NCBI RefSeq assembly: GCF_049243985.1
Contig: NC_135371.1
Location: 1,203,501 to 1,267,500 of the forward strand
DNA length: 64,000 bases
Direction of reading: 5' to 3'
Source: Paroedura picta
Lineage: Eukaryota > Chordata > Lepidosauria > Squamata > Gekkonidae
Both the position numbers and the translations under genes were made by a program. A model generated the notes under the pieces. That model was given only the letters and a program-made list of their open reading frames with translations. It made no database searches and was not told where the DNA came from. Below, in pieces: positions 10,996 to 21,456 of this stretch. Numbering within the stretch: the first letter of the stretch is position 1; the number at the start of each line of letters is the position of its first letter.

Positions 10996-12174
10996 GTCTG
11001 GCTCATACGACACTCTCAGGGATGATTCAGACTTCCATTTTATGGAGTTTTCTTTGCCTCATAAGAACTCCCCACAAGTGACCAGAGAACTGGGGCATTA
11101 ACTGTGACAGAAGTTTGTTTCTCTTGCTCACTTTATATGCATGTGGGGAAGGAGTCCTGGCTAAGCCTTGGGCATTTCTTCATACTGTCCCACCCCGCCC
11201 TGTGCAAATACTTCTGGGTGTTATGGAGACCCAGAACACTAAGTGCGTGCAGAGTTCCTTCTGCCCAAACTTTGTCCACAATGTCCGTGCTGCTTATGCT
11301 CAGCTTTATTCTACCAAGAGCCAACCATTTAAAACCAAGTGACTTCTGCTCTCCACTTGATCACGGAAGAGATCTATTCTCAGTTCTTTTAAAAAGGGGG
11401 CTAAAATTGTGGACTGGGACGGGGTAGCCACACGGTAGCAGGCTAAAGTACGTTGACATGGGTAGGCAAGTGCTCTTTGAAAATCCTGAACGCAGGCGTA
11501 CAGTAAAAAGGGTCCTTTTTAAAAATAGCATTTCGTGTAGAAGGCAATCAGAATCTACGCAGCATTTCTAGAAAGCCAGAAGAAAAAAGTTCCAAAATGG
11601 CAAGAAAGGGTATCAAAGTAGAAAAATACAAATGGCCAGCCAAAGCCAGACTGGGCTGAAATGCATACGGATAATCGCAGTCTCTTCGTCCGAGATATTT
11701 CGGGATGCATTAGGCACATGCTTTCCTCTCGGATGGAGGAACCGGAACCGGAAAGTCCGCCATGTTAGCGGAGACGCTCAAGAACAGCTTCAAGGCTCCT
11801 TCCCAAACATATTTGACAGGAGACCAAAAACTCATGTGCTTCAGTGCTGGGAGAGGGTGGAGCGGAAGAACTCTTGTGTTAGCGACCAGCTGACCAACTG
11901 GGAGAGGAGCCTGATGTATCAAGCAGGTGACTCTGAAGCAAAGTGCCTGAGAACACGGGAGGAGCGGCAGGGCTCCTGGGCCACGTTTGCCCTTCCTGTA
12001 AGCCGGGAAAGGAGGACCCTTTCCTTAGTGAGACCATTAAGCCAGATTTGGAGTTCCCCCTACAAGGCGGTCGGATGCAAAGGCACTGCCCCCTCCACGC
12101 CAGCTTCTGAAAAAGAGAAGGCAGAAAGGGCTTTTTCCTGCAAAGAAAATGTTAAAAAACCAACCGTCCCACAG
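10996..12174. other. 3' flank of ZNF-B
   Basis: No repeat or exon is recognised. Part is probably the 3' untranslated region of gene B, whose stop is at 12175. No poly(A) signal can be assigned with confidence. Confidence 0.35.
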
Positions 12175-13193
12175 TTAATAAAAATCAGGGTTTGCAACCG
12201 TTATTAAAGGCTGGTCCGCTGGGAAAGCTTTAGCCTGACTGTCCAGGTGCTTCCAGACGGGGGTCAGTCCTTCGATGTGGAGCAGGATCTGCGAGGAGCC
12301 GGACGCTCTCTCCACGCTCCAAACGTACCGGGGGTTGGAGGGGTCCCCCCCCGCCGCGTGGGCAGCCTGGTGGGCTTTGAGGTCCGCCTCTTCGCAGAAG
12401 CTCACGCTGCACTCTGAGCACTTGTAGGGCTTCGTGTGGATCCGGTGGTGCCGGCTCAGGTAAGACCTCTGGGTGAAGCTCTTGCCGCACTCCAGGCATT
12501 TGTGGGGCTTCTCCCCCGTGTGGATCCTTTTGTGCGAAGTGAGGTTGGTGCTCTGGGAGAAGCTCTTGCCGCACTCCAGGCACCGGTAGGGCTTCTCCCC
12601 CGTGTGGGTCCTCTGGTGGATGGTCAGCTCGGTGCTCCGGATGAAGCTCTTCCCGCACTCGTTGCATTTGTAGGGCTTCTCCCCCGTGTGGATGAGCTGG
12701 TGGGACGTCAGGTGGGTGCTGCGGATGAAGCTCTTCCCGCACTCCAGGCACTGGTACGGCTTCTTGCCCGTGTGGACGATCTTGTGCGAGCGGAGCTGCT
12801 CGTTCCACTTGAAACTCATGCCGCACTCCAGGCACTGAAAAGGCTTCTCCCCGGTGTGGATCCTCAAATGCGAGGTGAGGTGGGAGCTCTGGATGAAGTT
12901 CTTCCCGCAAACCAGGCATTCGTAGAGGTTCTCCCCAGTGTGGATTCTCCAGTGGGCGTTGAAGCTCGACTTGCAGCTGTAGCTTTTCCCGCACACGGGA
13001 CACTTGCTCCTTTCCTTTCCCTTCCCGATTTTGACTTGGATTGGGATTTCAGGAAAGTCGCCACCCGGAGAACTGGAGGAGTCGTTCCCCGTTTCTTCTT
13101 TTATCTCGATCTTCCACAGATGGTCTTCTTCCGGGCTTCCCAGGCCTTCCGGTGAGGCCTGCAGCGCTTCTCCCTCGGCTCTGCTCTCCCAGC
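12175..13193 (-). CDS. ZNF-B terminal exon: eight C2H2 zinc fingers
   Basis: The intact last exon of a SCAN-KRAB-C2H2 gene. The acceptor is CCCTGCAG|GCTGGGAG at 13193; in frame with the KRAB exon it reads [17 protein letters not shown], an acidic spacer ([14 protein letters not shown]), then eight fingers. Contact residues at -1,2,3,6 are CSSA, QSHS, WEQS, RTHS, RTEI, QTNS, QSYR, EADA. Linkers 1-6 are HTGE-type; the last is shortened to HTKPYK, and finger 8 (CSECSVSF) is atypical. The tail of about 65 residues has no motif. Whole protein is about 597 aa. Two older, cut-down versions of this exon lie upstream at 13955-14232 and 15244-15482. Confidence 0.93.
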
Positions 13194-13324
13194 CTGCAGG
13201 GAGAAAAGAGAGAACCGCTGAAGACCCCAAGGCAGAAGTGGAACTTTATAGCAGGGAACAAACCCAATCGACCGAGGTTACAAATGAGCAGAAAAGATAC
13301 CCTCTGGCAGAGTTCCACACACGA

Positions 13325-13400
13325 AGGAGGAGAGCTGGTTTTTTGCACCCTGCTTTCTATTCCCCAAAGTGGCTTACAATCACCTTCCCTTTGCAGGGTT
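13325..13400 (-). repeat. MIR-like SINE tail fragment
   Basis: Only the 3' tail part is present ('ggaggagagctggtttttt', 'gtggcttacaatcacc'). Confidence 0.55.
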
Positions 13401-13694
13401 CATCTGTGTTTGTGCTGACGAAGGCTACAGTTGAGGGCACCCCCTCCTGGCCCGTGTCCAGCGCGGCACGTGTTGCGGCCACTGTGAGAGTCTAACCTCC
13501 AAACATTAGACAATAGGGGCTTGTAGCTAACAATGCATCATTGACAATGTATCCACAGAAAGCGGCACAAAAAAAGCAGCTTTATATAACAAAATGCGCA
13601 TGTGCAGTGGTCATTTTTATATTTCAATAAAAAGCCAGGGTCTCGAGGGAGTTGGGGGTCAGGAGTCTCCGTGTACGTGTGGATCATTCCAACA

Positions 13695-13872
13695 CCCTTC
13701 TTCTCCCCTCAACAGACACCCTGTGAGGGAGGTGGCGCTGAGAGAGCTGAGAGAACAGGGACTGGGCCAAGGTCACCCAGCTGGCTGCCTGTGGAGGAGG
13801 AGCGGGACATCAAACCCGGCTGGCCGGATGAGAAGTCGCCACTCTTAACCCCGACACCAGGCTGGCTCTGAC
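13695..13872 (-). repeat. MIR-like SINE head and middle
   Basis: It runs from 'ctcaacagacaccctgtgag' to the A-box complement 'ttaaccccgacaccaggctgg'. The tail side is missing. Confidence 0.7.
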
Positions 13873-13954
13873 ACCATCTGCCAACTGGGCCCCACGCTGT
13901 AGAAGGGCATTGCTATCGTGTGGATTCGCTGATGGGCAGTAAGGCTCTGTAGTT

Positions 13955-14232
13955 TCACGCCGTGAGCATTGTACTAGCATGTCTGCCTTTCCCCAGAAGC
14001 ACCGAGGCTTGCCTTCTCCCACACCCAGGGCACTTACTCCTTTCTTTTCCTCTCTCCCTTCTTTCTAGGATGGGGAGTTCCTGGAATTTGCCACCCGGAA
14101 AAGCAGAGGAGTCACCCCCGATTTCCTGTTTTATTTCAATTTTCCACATGGGCTCCTCAGATGCATATCCTGCTCCCTCCAGGGGCATCACCTGCGGCTC
14201 TTCTTCATTCTCGTTTTCCTGCATCTCACATT
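13955..14232 (-). pseudogene. decayed alternative terminal exon of ZNF-B (copy 2)
   Basis: An acceptor GATTCCAG|AATGTGAG at 14232 in the correct phase opens a frame ECEMQENENEEEPQVMP, then PMWKIEIKQEIGGDSSAF and ERSKCPGCG. This parallels the spacer of the live exon ([23 protein letters not shown]). After the first Cys pair the finger array is lost: the frame continues as RRQASVLLGKG and stops, with no further finger. Splicing of KRAB to this exon would give a protein without a DNA-binding array. It is a host exon remnant, probably from a tandem exon duplication. Confidence 0.8.
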
Positions 14233-14564
14233 CTGGAATCAAGAGAGAGAACCAGTCAGGGACCAAAGCCTTTTACTCGAGGACAAAACCATGCAATGGC
14301 CATTAAGAAGGAACATGAGGCATTGAAAAGCATTCATTTCTGCCCCATGTAGATTCCCTTGTGGGAGTTCCTGAGCATTCCTTTCTGACAGGTTTGGGCC
14401 ATGTGCACCTTTAAGACCAGCTCTGTCACACAATTAAATGAAAGTTACAAGACCACATCTATAAGCAGAAAACTAGGATATGGATTAGTGCCCTGCATAA
14501 TGAAGTCTACCACATACAAGGGCCTGAGCAAAATAACAAGCTACATTTATAACATCATAAAGAT

Positions 14565-14720
14565 GTTACATCCCTCTCGCTCATCCACTGTCACCTGCCA
14601 CCCCCCTGAACCTTCACAGAATCAGCCTCTCCGTCAGATGGCTCTCCAGCCTCTGTTTAAAAATTTCCAAAGATGGAGAACCCACCACTTACCGAGGAAG
14701 CCTGTTCCCCTGAGAAGGAG
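14565..14720 (-). repeat. CR1 LINE 3' fragment
   Basis: It matches other CR1 pieces in the window ('tcagatggctctccagcctc', 'ccaaagatggag', 'ccgaggaagcctgttcc'), the end of the CR1 reverse-transcriptase reading frame seen on the minus strand. Confidence 0.7.
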
Positions 14721-15112
14721 TTCTAATGCATCTTCCAATTGCCTTCCTTTCCTCTCCCCAAAACAGACACTCTGTGAGGGAGGTGGGGCTGAGAGAGCAC
14801 TGACACAATGGCTCTATGAGAACAGCACAATCAGGGTTGTGACAAGGCCAAACTCATCCACCTGGCTGCATGTGGAGGGGTGGGGAATCAAAATGGGTTT
14901 CCAGATTAGAAGCCACTGTTTTTAACCACTACACCATGTTAGTGTGGGGCTGAGAGAGCTCTAAGAGAACTGCTCAGCGAGAACAGCTCCAAAAGGACTG
15001 TGACTAGCCCAAAGCCATCCAGACAGCTGCATGTGGAGTGGGAAATCAAACCTGGCTCTCCAGATTAGAGGGTGCTGCTCCTAACCACTATTCCAAGCTG
15101 GCTCTCATTCAT
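14712..15112 (-). repeat. two adjacent MIR-like SINEs
   Basis: A first copy ends with the A-box complement at about 14925-14942 and a second, partial copy follows to 15112 ('ctaaccactattccaagctgg'). Confidence 0.7.
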
Positions 15113-15243
15113 TTGGGTTCCATTCTAGGTAAAGGAGATAAAAATGTCAAGATTGAAGCTTCATGGACTGTGGAGCTCTTTTCAGACTGTGAGCCTTCAG
15201 AGGTGCCCTGATTGACATTCTACAATGAGCATCAAAACGGTAT

Positions 15244-15482
15244 CTACAGCTGGAGCACCCACAGCCCTATCTGGCACTTACTCTTTTCCTTTCCTTGGTC
15301 TATTTTTTCCTGGATTGGGTTTTTATGGAAATTTGCTTCCTGCGACGCCAAGGATCTGTTCTCCCTCCTCCGTTTCGTGTCCGTTTTCCTCCTCGGCAGC
15401 AGCTCTCCCCCATCAAACCGGGCTCTGTCCAGCAGAACTGTGCTCGGCCTGCCCTCCTTCCTGCTCTCCCGGATGTCACCTT
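15244..15482 (-). pseudogene. decayed alternative terminal exon of ZNF-B (copy 3)
   Basis: The acceptor CTACCCCAG|AAGGTGAC at 15482 is in the right phase for the KRAB exon and opens EGDIRESRKEGRPSTVL, then NPIQEKIDQGKEKSKC. That last part matches the pre-finger spacer of the live exons (GKERSKC; compare [10 protein letters not shown] in copy 1). At the first finger Cys the sequence departs (CQIGLWVLQL) and no finger follows. This is a second truncated last exon between KRAB and the working finger exon. Confidence 0.75.
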
Positions 15483-15514
15483 CTGGGGTAGAGAGGAACC
15501 AAGCAAATCTCAGG

Positions 15515-15600
15515 AGATAAATCCTAGAGTTGGAAGGGCCCTCTAGGGTCATCCAGTCCAACCCCTGCAGAATGGAGGAAACTCACAGCTCCCTGCCCAC
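15515..15600 (-). repeat. CR1 LINE 3' end
   Basis: The terminal signature 'agagttggaagggccctct' and 'gtcatccagtccaacccc' is characteristic of the CR1 3' untranslated end, minus strand. Confidence 0.75.
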
Positions 15601-15954
15601 CCACAGGGACCCCGATTCCATGCCCAGATGATGCAGTTTCCTGCTAGCGGACCAAGCCGGGCATCTCCTTAGCCACGTTGGATGGATTTTTGAGAGTCTG
15701 GCCTTTATTTATTAGACATTTATAGCCCATCTTTTCTCATGGTTCAAAGCACGACACAATAGTAGTTAAAAACACGTCCAGAAGACCATTGCAAACCCTG
15801 AGGAAACCGCGGGGGCTACCGCGAGCCAAGGTGGCCCTCGAGGGGGGAGACGGGGGCTCAGGTTAACCAACCTCAGAGGGCTCTGTTGGAGAAGAAATTG
15901 TCAGAATCTGCTAGATCCACAGTGCGCCTGATTCAGCAGCACAGGCAGAATACC

Positions 15955-16240
15955 TTACAGGGAGCATCGAAGGAGGTGTGTAGTTGGCGCATTTAGATTT
16001 GGAACCTCTGGGTATTTGTCACATAACCGCCTTCTGTGTCCTAAATGGCTCTACTGGGGACTTCCTGCTCCCCTGAGCACTCTTCCTCCCTGCTTGTCAC
16101 AACAGTTAGTCAGTTATACTGTTAGGACATACTCTCTCCTCTCTTCTTTACAAAGTTGTTTCTATTGCCAATAAAGCTGTATATTCTTTAAGCCGCTGGT
16201 GCTCGGAAGCTCTTCTGCATATTTAAACTCTGCCAACAGG
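15955..16240 (+). mobile_element. solo-LTR-like fossil, copy 1
   Basis: About 285 bp shared with 32193-32480, 53538-53812 and 59263-59850. The parts are a 'tgtagttggcgcattta' start region, a 'gacttcctgctcc' block, an AATAAA-type signal near 16170, and an end near 'aactctgccaaca'. No internal retroviral genes are seen. LTR identity is inferred from layout; family not named. Moderately old. Confidence 0.5.
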
Positions 16241-16530
16241 GGGGAAACTTGAATTCTGAACTTCTTGCAGGGCAGTCAGGTAAAAAAAAAATAGGGCAGA
16301 GGAGATGTTTTGCGCACCAGAGGGCTGTCTGATTCAAGTCCTGGCCATCTGAGAAGGAGGCCCAAGGCAATTGTGATGCTGAGGAAAGACGTCCTCGGGA
16401 AGGGCTGAGAGGGACCTCTCGTCAATCCACTTCTTGCCTAATTCTTCTCTCTGGGGATTGAGCCTGGGGCCTTCAGCATGCAGATGCTGCAGAGGCTCTA
16501 CCACCGGGCCGCAGCCCCTCCCTCACCCTA

Positions 16531-16705
16531 AACTAACCACTACATCAGGGGTAGTCAAACTGCGGCCCTCCAGATGTCCATGGACTACAATTCCCAGGAG
16601 CCCCCTGCCAGCGAATGCTGGCAGGGGGCTCCTGGGAATTGTAGTCCATGGACATCTGGAGGGCCGCAGTTTGACTGCCCCTGCACTACATCATGCTGGC
16701 TTCCC
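16531..16705 (-). repeat. MIR-like SINE head split by a hAT MITE
   Basis: The A-box end of a SINE ('aactaaccactacat', continuing 'catgctggcttc' after 16691) is interrupted by the palindromic element at 16546-16683. Confidence 0.7.
16546..16683. mobile_element. palindromic hAT-type MITE with 8-bp TSD
   Basis: A 138-bp element begins CAGGGGTAGTCAAACTGCGG and ends with the complement of CAGGGGCAGTCAAACTGCGG. Each arm is about 67 bp and I see a single mismatch between arms; the loop is 4 bases. It is flanked by CACTACAT at 16538-16545 and 16684-16691. The CAG-type ends and the 8-bp duplication fit the hAT superfamily. It codes for nothing. Diverged relatives lie at 22822, 26056, 27667, 34262 and 36152. 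Confidence 0.92.
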
Positions 16706-16749
16706 AAATGTAAAACCAAGCGCTGTCCTTTAGGGTCCAGAGGTCTTAC

Positions 16750-16876
16750 CCAGAGAGGCCACCATCCCATAATTCTCCAGCATGACTTCCCTGTGCAGAG
16801 CTCTCTGGCTGGCGTCCAGCAGAGCCCACTCGGCCTCGGTGAAGGGCACGGACACCTCCTCCAAGGTCGGGAGACC
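16750..16876 (-). CDS. ZNF-B KRAB-A exon
   Basis: Exactly 127 bp, acceptor CTTGCAG|GGTCTCC and donor CTGG|GTAAGA. It reads [20 protein letters not shown], then [17 protein letters not shown] and MVASLG. Relative to the canonical box, VTF is LPT-L and VAVYF is VSVPF, while [16 protein letters not shown] are kept. It leaves in phase 1 and could splice in frame to three finger-type exons (13193, 14232, 15482), of which only 13193 still has fingers. A corepressor-recruiting role is inferred from the family. Confidence 0.92.
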
Positions 16877-16984
16877 CTGCAAGAGAAGGTGGAGCGGAGA
16901 TGAGAATCTGACAGTCGCTCGCTGCTGCAGAGCACGTATGCTGGCGCGCCAAAAAGCCTGACGGGGGAGACATTCTAACCGGCC

Positions 16985-17215
16985 GGATTTGGATGGGTGG
17001 CTTATTTATTGCCTATTTCAGGTACGGCGGGTGTCGCATTAGCCAGGAGGTGCGAGGGCAGTCTGGCGGCCAGCAAGGGATGCTGGGAGGTGGTTTGCCA
17101 CTGCCTGCCTCTGTGTCATGACCCCTCGTGCTCCTTGGAGGTCTCCCATCCAACTACTAGTCAGGGTCGACCCCGCCTACCTCCTGAGATCTGACTGGCT
17201 CAGGCGGGCCTGACC
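16985..17215 (-). repeat. SINE with 5S-rRNA-like segment
   Basis: The segment 17139-17210 is a diverged reverse complement of 5S rRNA: 'ggaggtctcccatccaacta', then 'tcagggtcgaccccgcc' and 'ctgagatctgac' line up with the 5S stretch that contains its internal promoter. Vertebrate SINE3-class elements have such heads. A second piece is at 56150-56225. Confidence 0.7.
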
Positions 17216-17399
17216 ACCCTCGTCAGGGTTCAGATCAGCTTTGCCGATGCCATTTGGGACAGGCTGACTTCCCTTCTCACAGGATAGGGGGAGGCCCTTG
17301 ATGAACTCTGATTGCAACCTGCAGGTGGCCCCTACCTTAACTAAGTTCCCAGGAGAAGCCTCCTGTTGGGTGCTGGACAGGGACCAAGGATTCCAGTGG

Positions 17400-17795
17400 C
17401 AGAATGTGTTTATTTGCTGAATGTGTATGCCGTCGCTCCTGCCCAGGCAACTCACAGCGGCTCACAACAATAATTCCAGCCATAAAAGACTGAAGAACTG
17501 TCCTGCTAAAATCATCCCCCCCCAACTAAACCTGCCTCCTATCTGCCACATGCCCAGGCCAGAGGAGGGGCTAAATACTTTTCCTCGGCCTCGTCTCCGT
17601 CAAACGCCTGGCGGAAGAGCTCCATCTTGCAGGCCCTGCAAAACTGAGCCAGTTCTGTGAGGGCTCTCAGCTCTTCTTGGAGCTCATTCCACCAGGCAGA
17701 GGCCAGGATCGAAAAGACCTTGACAGAGGTCAAGTGAGCCTCACGTGGGCCAGGGAGCTCCAATCTAGTTGAACTTGCATAGCATGATGCCTGAT
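17400..17795 (-). repeat. CR1/L2-clade LINE 3' fragment
   Basis: It shares 'acgcctggcggaagagctcc' and 'gggagctcattccaccaggc'-type blocks with 1695-2130, 40190-40565, 45440-45860 and 63590-63860. Confidence 0.6.
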
Positions 17796-18063
17796 TTTCC
17801 TTGGAGAAATACAGGCTCCTTATTTGCTGCGTAAGGCTATGAGATCAAGGGAAGGGACAAAATATTTTTCTACTCCAAGAAAATATACTCATTCGTTCTC
17901 CATCCAAGTACAACTCAAGGAATTCATCAAAGTGTCTGAGCTTCTTTGGCAGGATGCAAACCTTTGACATGGGACTGACTCACAGGGAAGGGAAGAAGCA
18001 TCCCCTCTAAAGGGAAAGAGATGCTCAGGGCATGACTGCTGCCCCCCCCCCCCCCCGCCTTAC

Positions 18064-18146
18064 GTGAAACGGCTGCTCAGGAACCGTTTCGCCTCCAGCA
18101 TAACTCGGTGTTGACCTTGGAGGTGTTTCCGGAGACGTTCCTCCAT
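18064..18146 (-). CDS. ZNF-B linker exon before KRAB (83 bp)
   Basis: The exon has acceptor CCCTCACAG|ATGGAGG and donor TTTCAC|GTAAGG, and is exactly 83 bp like its partner in gene A. In phase 1 it reads DGGTSPETPPRSTPSYAGG then ETVPEQPFH, and joins GLPTLEEV of the KRAB exon. Reading it in phase 0 would give a different peptide starting MEERLRKH, but the phase-1 frame matches both neighbours. Confidence 0.82.
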
Positions 18147-18194
18147 CTGTGAGGGAAACAACCGAGCCAGAAAAAGATCATAACCTCTATAAAT

Positions 18195-18465
18195 ATGTGG
18201 TACTTCCTTAATACACACTTTAAATTACAAGAAGAAAGGTACTGGCTGTATACTCAGATGTTTTTTTTTTTAAACAAATGCAGTTCAGCAGTCGTATCAG
18301 CAGCCGAGGTAGGAGGCGAGCTCCCCCTCCCTGGCCGTCTTCAAGCAGTGGGTGGACAAACCCATGTTAGAGATACTCAAGGCAGATCCTGCGTGGAGCA
18401 GGGGGGGTGGACTAGAGGGCCTCTACAGCCCCTACCAATGCTTTGACTCTGAAAAGAGAGAAACT
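18195..18465 (+). repeat. CR1-like LINE 3' end
   Basis: The block 'ctccctggccgtcttcaagc', 'agcagggggggtggactaga' and 'gcctctacagcccctacc' is the LINE 3' end also seen at 49340-49485. Confidence 0.6.
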
Positions 18466-19085
18466 ACTCGAGGAAATCTGGATATAGTGTTGCCCTGTAT
18501 AGATCTCTGGTGCAGCCTCCTTTGGGCAACACTGGACAGGTCTGGTCCCCAAAGGACAGAGGAGGGCAATGGAGATGAGCAGGAGGAAAGGCCAAAGAGG
18601 CGGGGAATTTTCAATTTGGAAAAGAATTTGGGGGAGGGGGGAGGTCATACAGGTCAATAAAATCAGGCATGGGGTGACAAGAGTCAACCAATGAACTTCT
18701 TCTCCATATCCCGAAATCCTAGAAGTCGAGGGCATCCAATGAAGCTGACGAAAGACAGACCAAAAGGAACTACTTATTTAAGCAGAGAGTTATTAAAATG
18801 TGGCATTTGTGGCCAGAGGATGGAGTGATGGCCAGAGGAATAAACAGCTTGAAAAGGGGACTTGAGGCGAAGTCTATCAATGGCCATGTTGGCGGAAGGG
18901 AACCTCCACATCCAGGGGCACCAATCCTCTGAATCTGAGAGCCCAGAAGCAACATCGGGGAAGGCCTTGAACTCTCAGCCTTACTGTTGGTCCTCCAGAG
19001 GAACTGGTTGGCCACTGGGTGAGACAGGAGGCTGGACTGGGTGGACCCTCACTGGTCTGATCCAGCAGGGCTCTTTTTGTATCCT
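18466..19085 (+). repeat. CR1-clade LINE 3' fragment, about 600 bp
   Basis: Continuous LINE-like sequence runs from 'gcaacactggacaggtctgg' through 'cttatttaagcagagagtta' to the tail 'ggtctgatccagcagggctc'. The same tail is repeated in pieces at 6786, 21850, 25385, 39200, 48417 and 57000. Confidence 0.6.
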
Positions 19086-19162
19086 TGTATGTGGGGGGGG
19101 GGGCACAAGGGCAGAGACACACATGCAAAGCTAGATTTGAACTATGCTTCATCAGTCCTTAC

Positions 19163-19289
19163 CCACTGCAATGGTACTTTGGTCTGCAACCTGCAAAACA
19201 CCCCTGAACGGCAGCCTGTGTCCACTGTCAGGTGAAGACTTCTGTGACACGCAAGAACTGGCGGCTGCTTCTACTGATGAGCCCCACAT
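19163..19289 (-). CDS. ZNF-B exon after SCAN (127 bp)
   Basis: The exon has acceptor TTCCACTTCAG|ATGTGGG and donor GTGG|GTAAGG, phase 0 in and phase 1 out. It reads MWGSSVEAAASSCVSQKSS, PDSGHRLPFRGVLQ and VADQSTIAVG. It is the positional partner of the 121-bp exon in gene A. The two are alike mainly at RG-LQ. The first Met is internal, not a start. Confidence rests on splice sites, phase and position. Confidence 0.72.
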
Positions 19290-19699
19290 CTGAAGTGGAA
19301 GGGAAAGCCCCACCAGAGCAGTGGGGAGAAGAGTTAGAGAAGGCAAGGGCAGTTCTGTGCCTCCGATGGTTTTCAGAGATGCCTGGTCTTTCATGCTGCA
19401 GAGAGCTCTGATGAACAGAAGGGAATGGAGCTGCAGACAATCCAGGGCTTAGATTCCAGTGTTGTTGCAGGAGCTTCTAATTCCTCTGCCCAGCCTCCAG
19501 ATGCAGCTCCCTGCCTTGTCAGCCCACCTGGTTCACCTGAACCAATTAAGGAATGCCAGCTATGTCTTGGAAGAGAGCTCCAGTCTAAAAGGCACCAACC
19601 CTTGTTAGCAAGACAGTTGCTGACTGCTGTTGACAGCCTCTATCAATGGGGCTGGGAGGCCTGAGCTGTGGATCTGCTCCAAATTAGAGACTGCTGCGA

Positions 19700-19805
19700 T
19701 TAACCACAACATTTCTCATAAAGTGCACATTAAAGGTTATACCCAGAATAAAATGTTCTTGGTCTTAAAGGTGCCCCTAGACTCAAACTTTGTTCTAGCT
19801 GAAGA
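19700..19805 (+). repeat. single arm of the fold-back family
   Basis: 'ttaaaggttatacccagaat', 'cttggtcttaaaggtgcccc' and 'gactcaaactttgttct' mark one arm. Confidence 0.6.
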
Positions 19806-19922
19806 AGTGGGCAGTGTGCTCAAAACCTTGTATAAATTCTACCAACACCTGCTGGAGCATACATAATAAACATGGCTAGGACTGAACAGGGGAAACCGCA
19901 GATTTGCCTGAAACACTCTCAC

Positions 19923-20360
19923 CTGCCCTTTCTGCTTCTCATCTTCCGCTTGACTTAAGACAAAGATTTCCGCCAGGGCCACCGCCTGGAAACTGGTCTC
20001 CGGACGGCACTCCCGGACCCAGCTCTGCATTTCCAGGGGCAGGACGGCCAGGAACTGCTCCAGGGTCACCAGGTCCAGCATCTCCTTCTTGGTGCGCCTT
20101 TCCGGCTTCAGCCAGCGGCGGCAAAGATCACGGAGTCGGCTGCAAACCTCTCGGGGGCCCTCGGCCCCTTGATAGCGGAATTGCCGGAAGTGCTGGCGCT
20201 GGGTCTCTAAGCTGGTGGCTTCTTCCCCCAGGATCTTCTGCACCGTCCTTTCCCAGAATTCCCTGCTGCTCCCAATGTCAACAGCAGGAGGGCCCTGAAC
20301 CCCTTCGGGGCCTGCCGCTTTCTCCTCGGCCATCTCTCTGTCCGCCAAGATGCTCTCCAA
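19923..20360 (-). CDS. ZNF-B SCAN domain exon
   Basis: The exon encodes the N-terminus and a complete SCAN domain. [16 protein letters not shown] is followed by [70 protein letters not shown] and [14 protein letters not shown]. The donor is GGGCAG|GTGAGA in phase 0. Two in-frame starts are possible: 20360 ([10 protein letters not shown]) and 20333 (MAEEKAAG); the second matches the usual MAEQ-type start of reptile SCAN proteins. SCAN mediates dimerisation; this copy keeps the N-terminal helix that gene A lacks. Confidence 0.92.
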
Positions 20361-20639
20361 TGGTGCCCTCGGGTAATCTCAGCCAGCTGCCTTCCCAAGT
20401 CTGAGAACTCACTCGGCAGAGGTGGCTGAGGTCTTGAAAGGCGAAAACTTCATTCTGGGTGCAAATTTATTTCACGAGGCTGGGTTTAAACAAGCAAACA
20501 GAAATCAAGGTGATGTGGATGACTCTATCAGATCCCCTCCCTAAAGGAAAGAATGCAAAACATTATCTATTTAAGACATTTTAATGCCATCTTTCCATCC
20601 AATTCACAAGGTAGCAAACATTTTATAGGCACAAATGAT

Positions 20640-21300
20640 AGCGGCTAATCTTTCAGGTGCTCCCGGACCCTGGCCCCTTTCTCCTGCTACAGACCGACTA
20701 ACACGCCCACCCATCTGCCCCAGTTTTGCAGCGTCCAGAACAGAACTCTCTAGGAAAACGGCTTTGACGTCGTTATACTGCGGGGGCCTCCGCAATAATA
20801 TGAGGGACGCTTTCAGTCACTTGTTTGCATATATTATAATTTGCAGGGCGCTCTCTCCAGACTCTGGCCGCTCCTCCCCTGCCGCCAAAACCGCTTGTCT
20901 GTTAGGGGCTCCCGGCTCCTTCGCGCTCCTGCATCCCCCCCCCACCCCCAGGGAAGGCGCAGGACCCTCCCGGGCCTCGGGAGTCCTCGAGCGGGATGCT
21001 CCTTCGCCGGCTGCAGGCAGGCAGACTGAGGAGGGGGCGCTGGGGGGGGGAGGAAGCCTCCAGATCTGCCAGCCCCCCAGGAGGGAGGGGGGAGGGAGGG
21101 GGGCGGGGGAGGGGGACGGGGGAGGGGGCCCTCCCCTCCGCCCCAGGCCGGCCCCCGCCCTGGATTTCCCTTTAAAAACAAAAGAGCCCCCAAAAGACGG
21201 GGCACGGCCTGCTTGGAGTGGGGGGGGGCTGCAACCCCCCCCAGGGCGCCCCTTCCTCGCCCCCCTCCCCCCTCCAGCGGAAAGGCCGGCGGGGGGGTCT
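20640..21300. other. CpG island within intron 1 of ZNF-B
   Basis: The stretch is very GC-rich with runs of G and C. Long open frames on both strands here are Pro/Gly/Arg-rich by base composition only. Confidence 0.6.
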
Positions 21301-21324
21301 CCCTGCCCCCCCCTCCCCACTCAC

Positions 21325-21456
21325 CCGCGCGCGCCCGGTCGGCGGCGGCTAACGGAGGGGGAGGGGGAGTCAAAGGTCACTTTCCCACGGAAGGGGGAGG
21401 GGACCGGAAGTGCCCTCCTTCGCTCCCTCCCCCCGTCTTCCGGGAGGCCGCGCTAG
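21325..21456 (-). promoter_or_regulatory. ZNF-B promoter block (partial) and noncoding exon 1
   Basis: In gene direction the block has GGCGCCTTCCTAGCGCGG with CTAG at 21456-21453, but the GGGTTAA half found at the other genes is absent upstream. The exon ends at the donor CGCGG|GTGAGT at 21325. It lies in a CpG-rich island (about 20850-21480). Confidence 0.6.

Noticed and set aside
16740-16880. tRNA gene candidates at SINE heads (for example 16530, 51860, 60890)
   Set aside because: A and B boxes are present but acceptor stems and anticodon arms do not fold as tRNAs; each continues into SINE body sequence.
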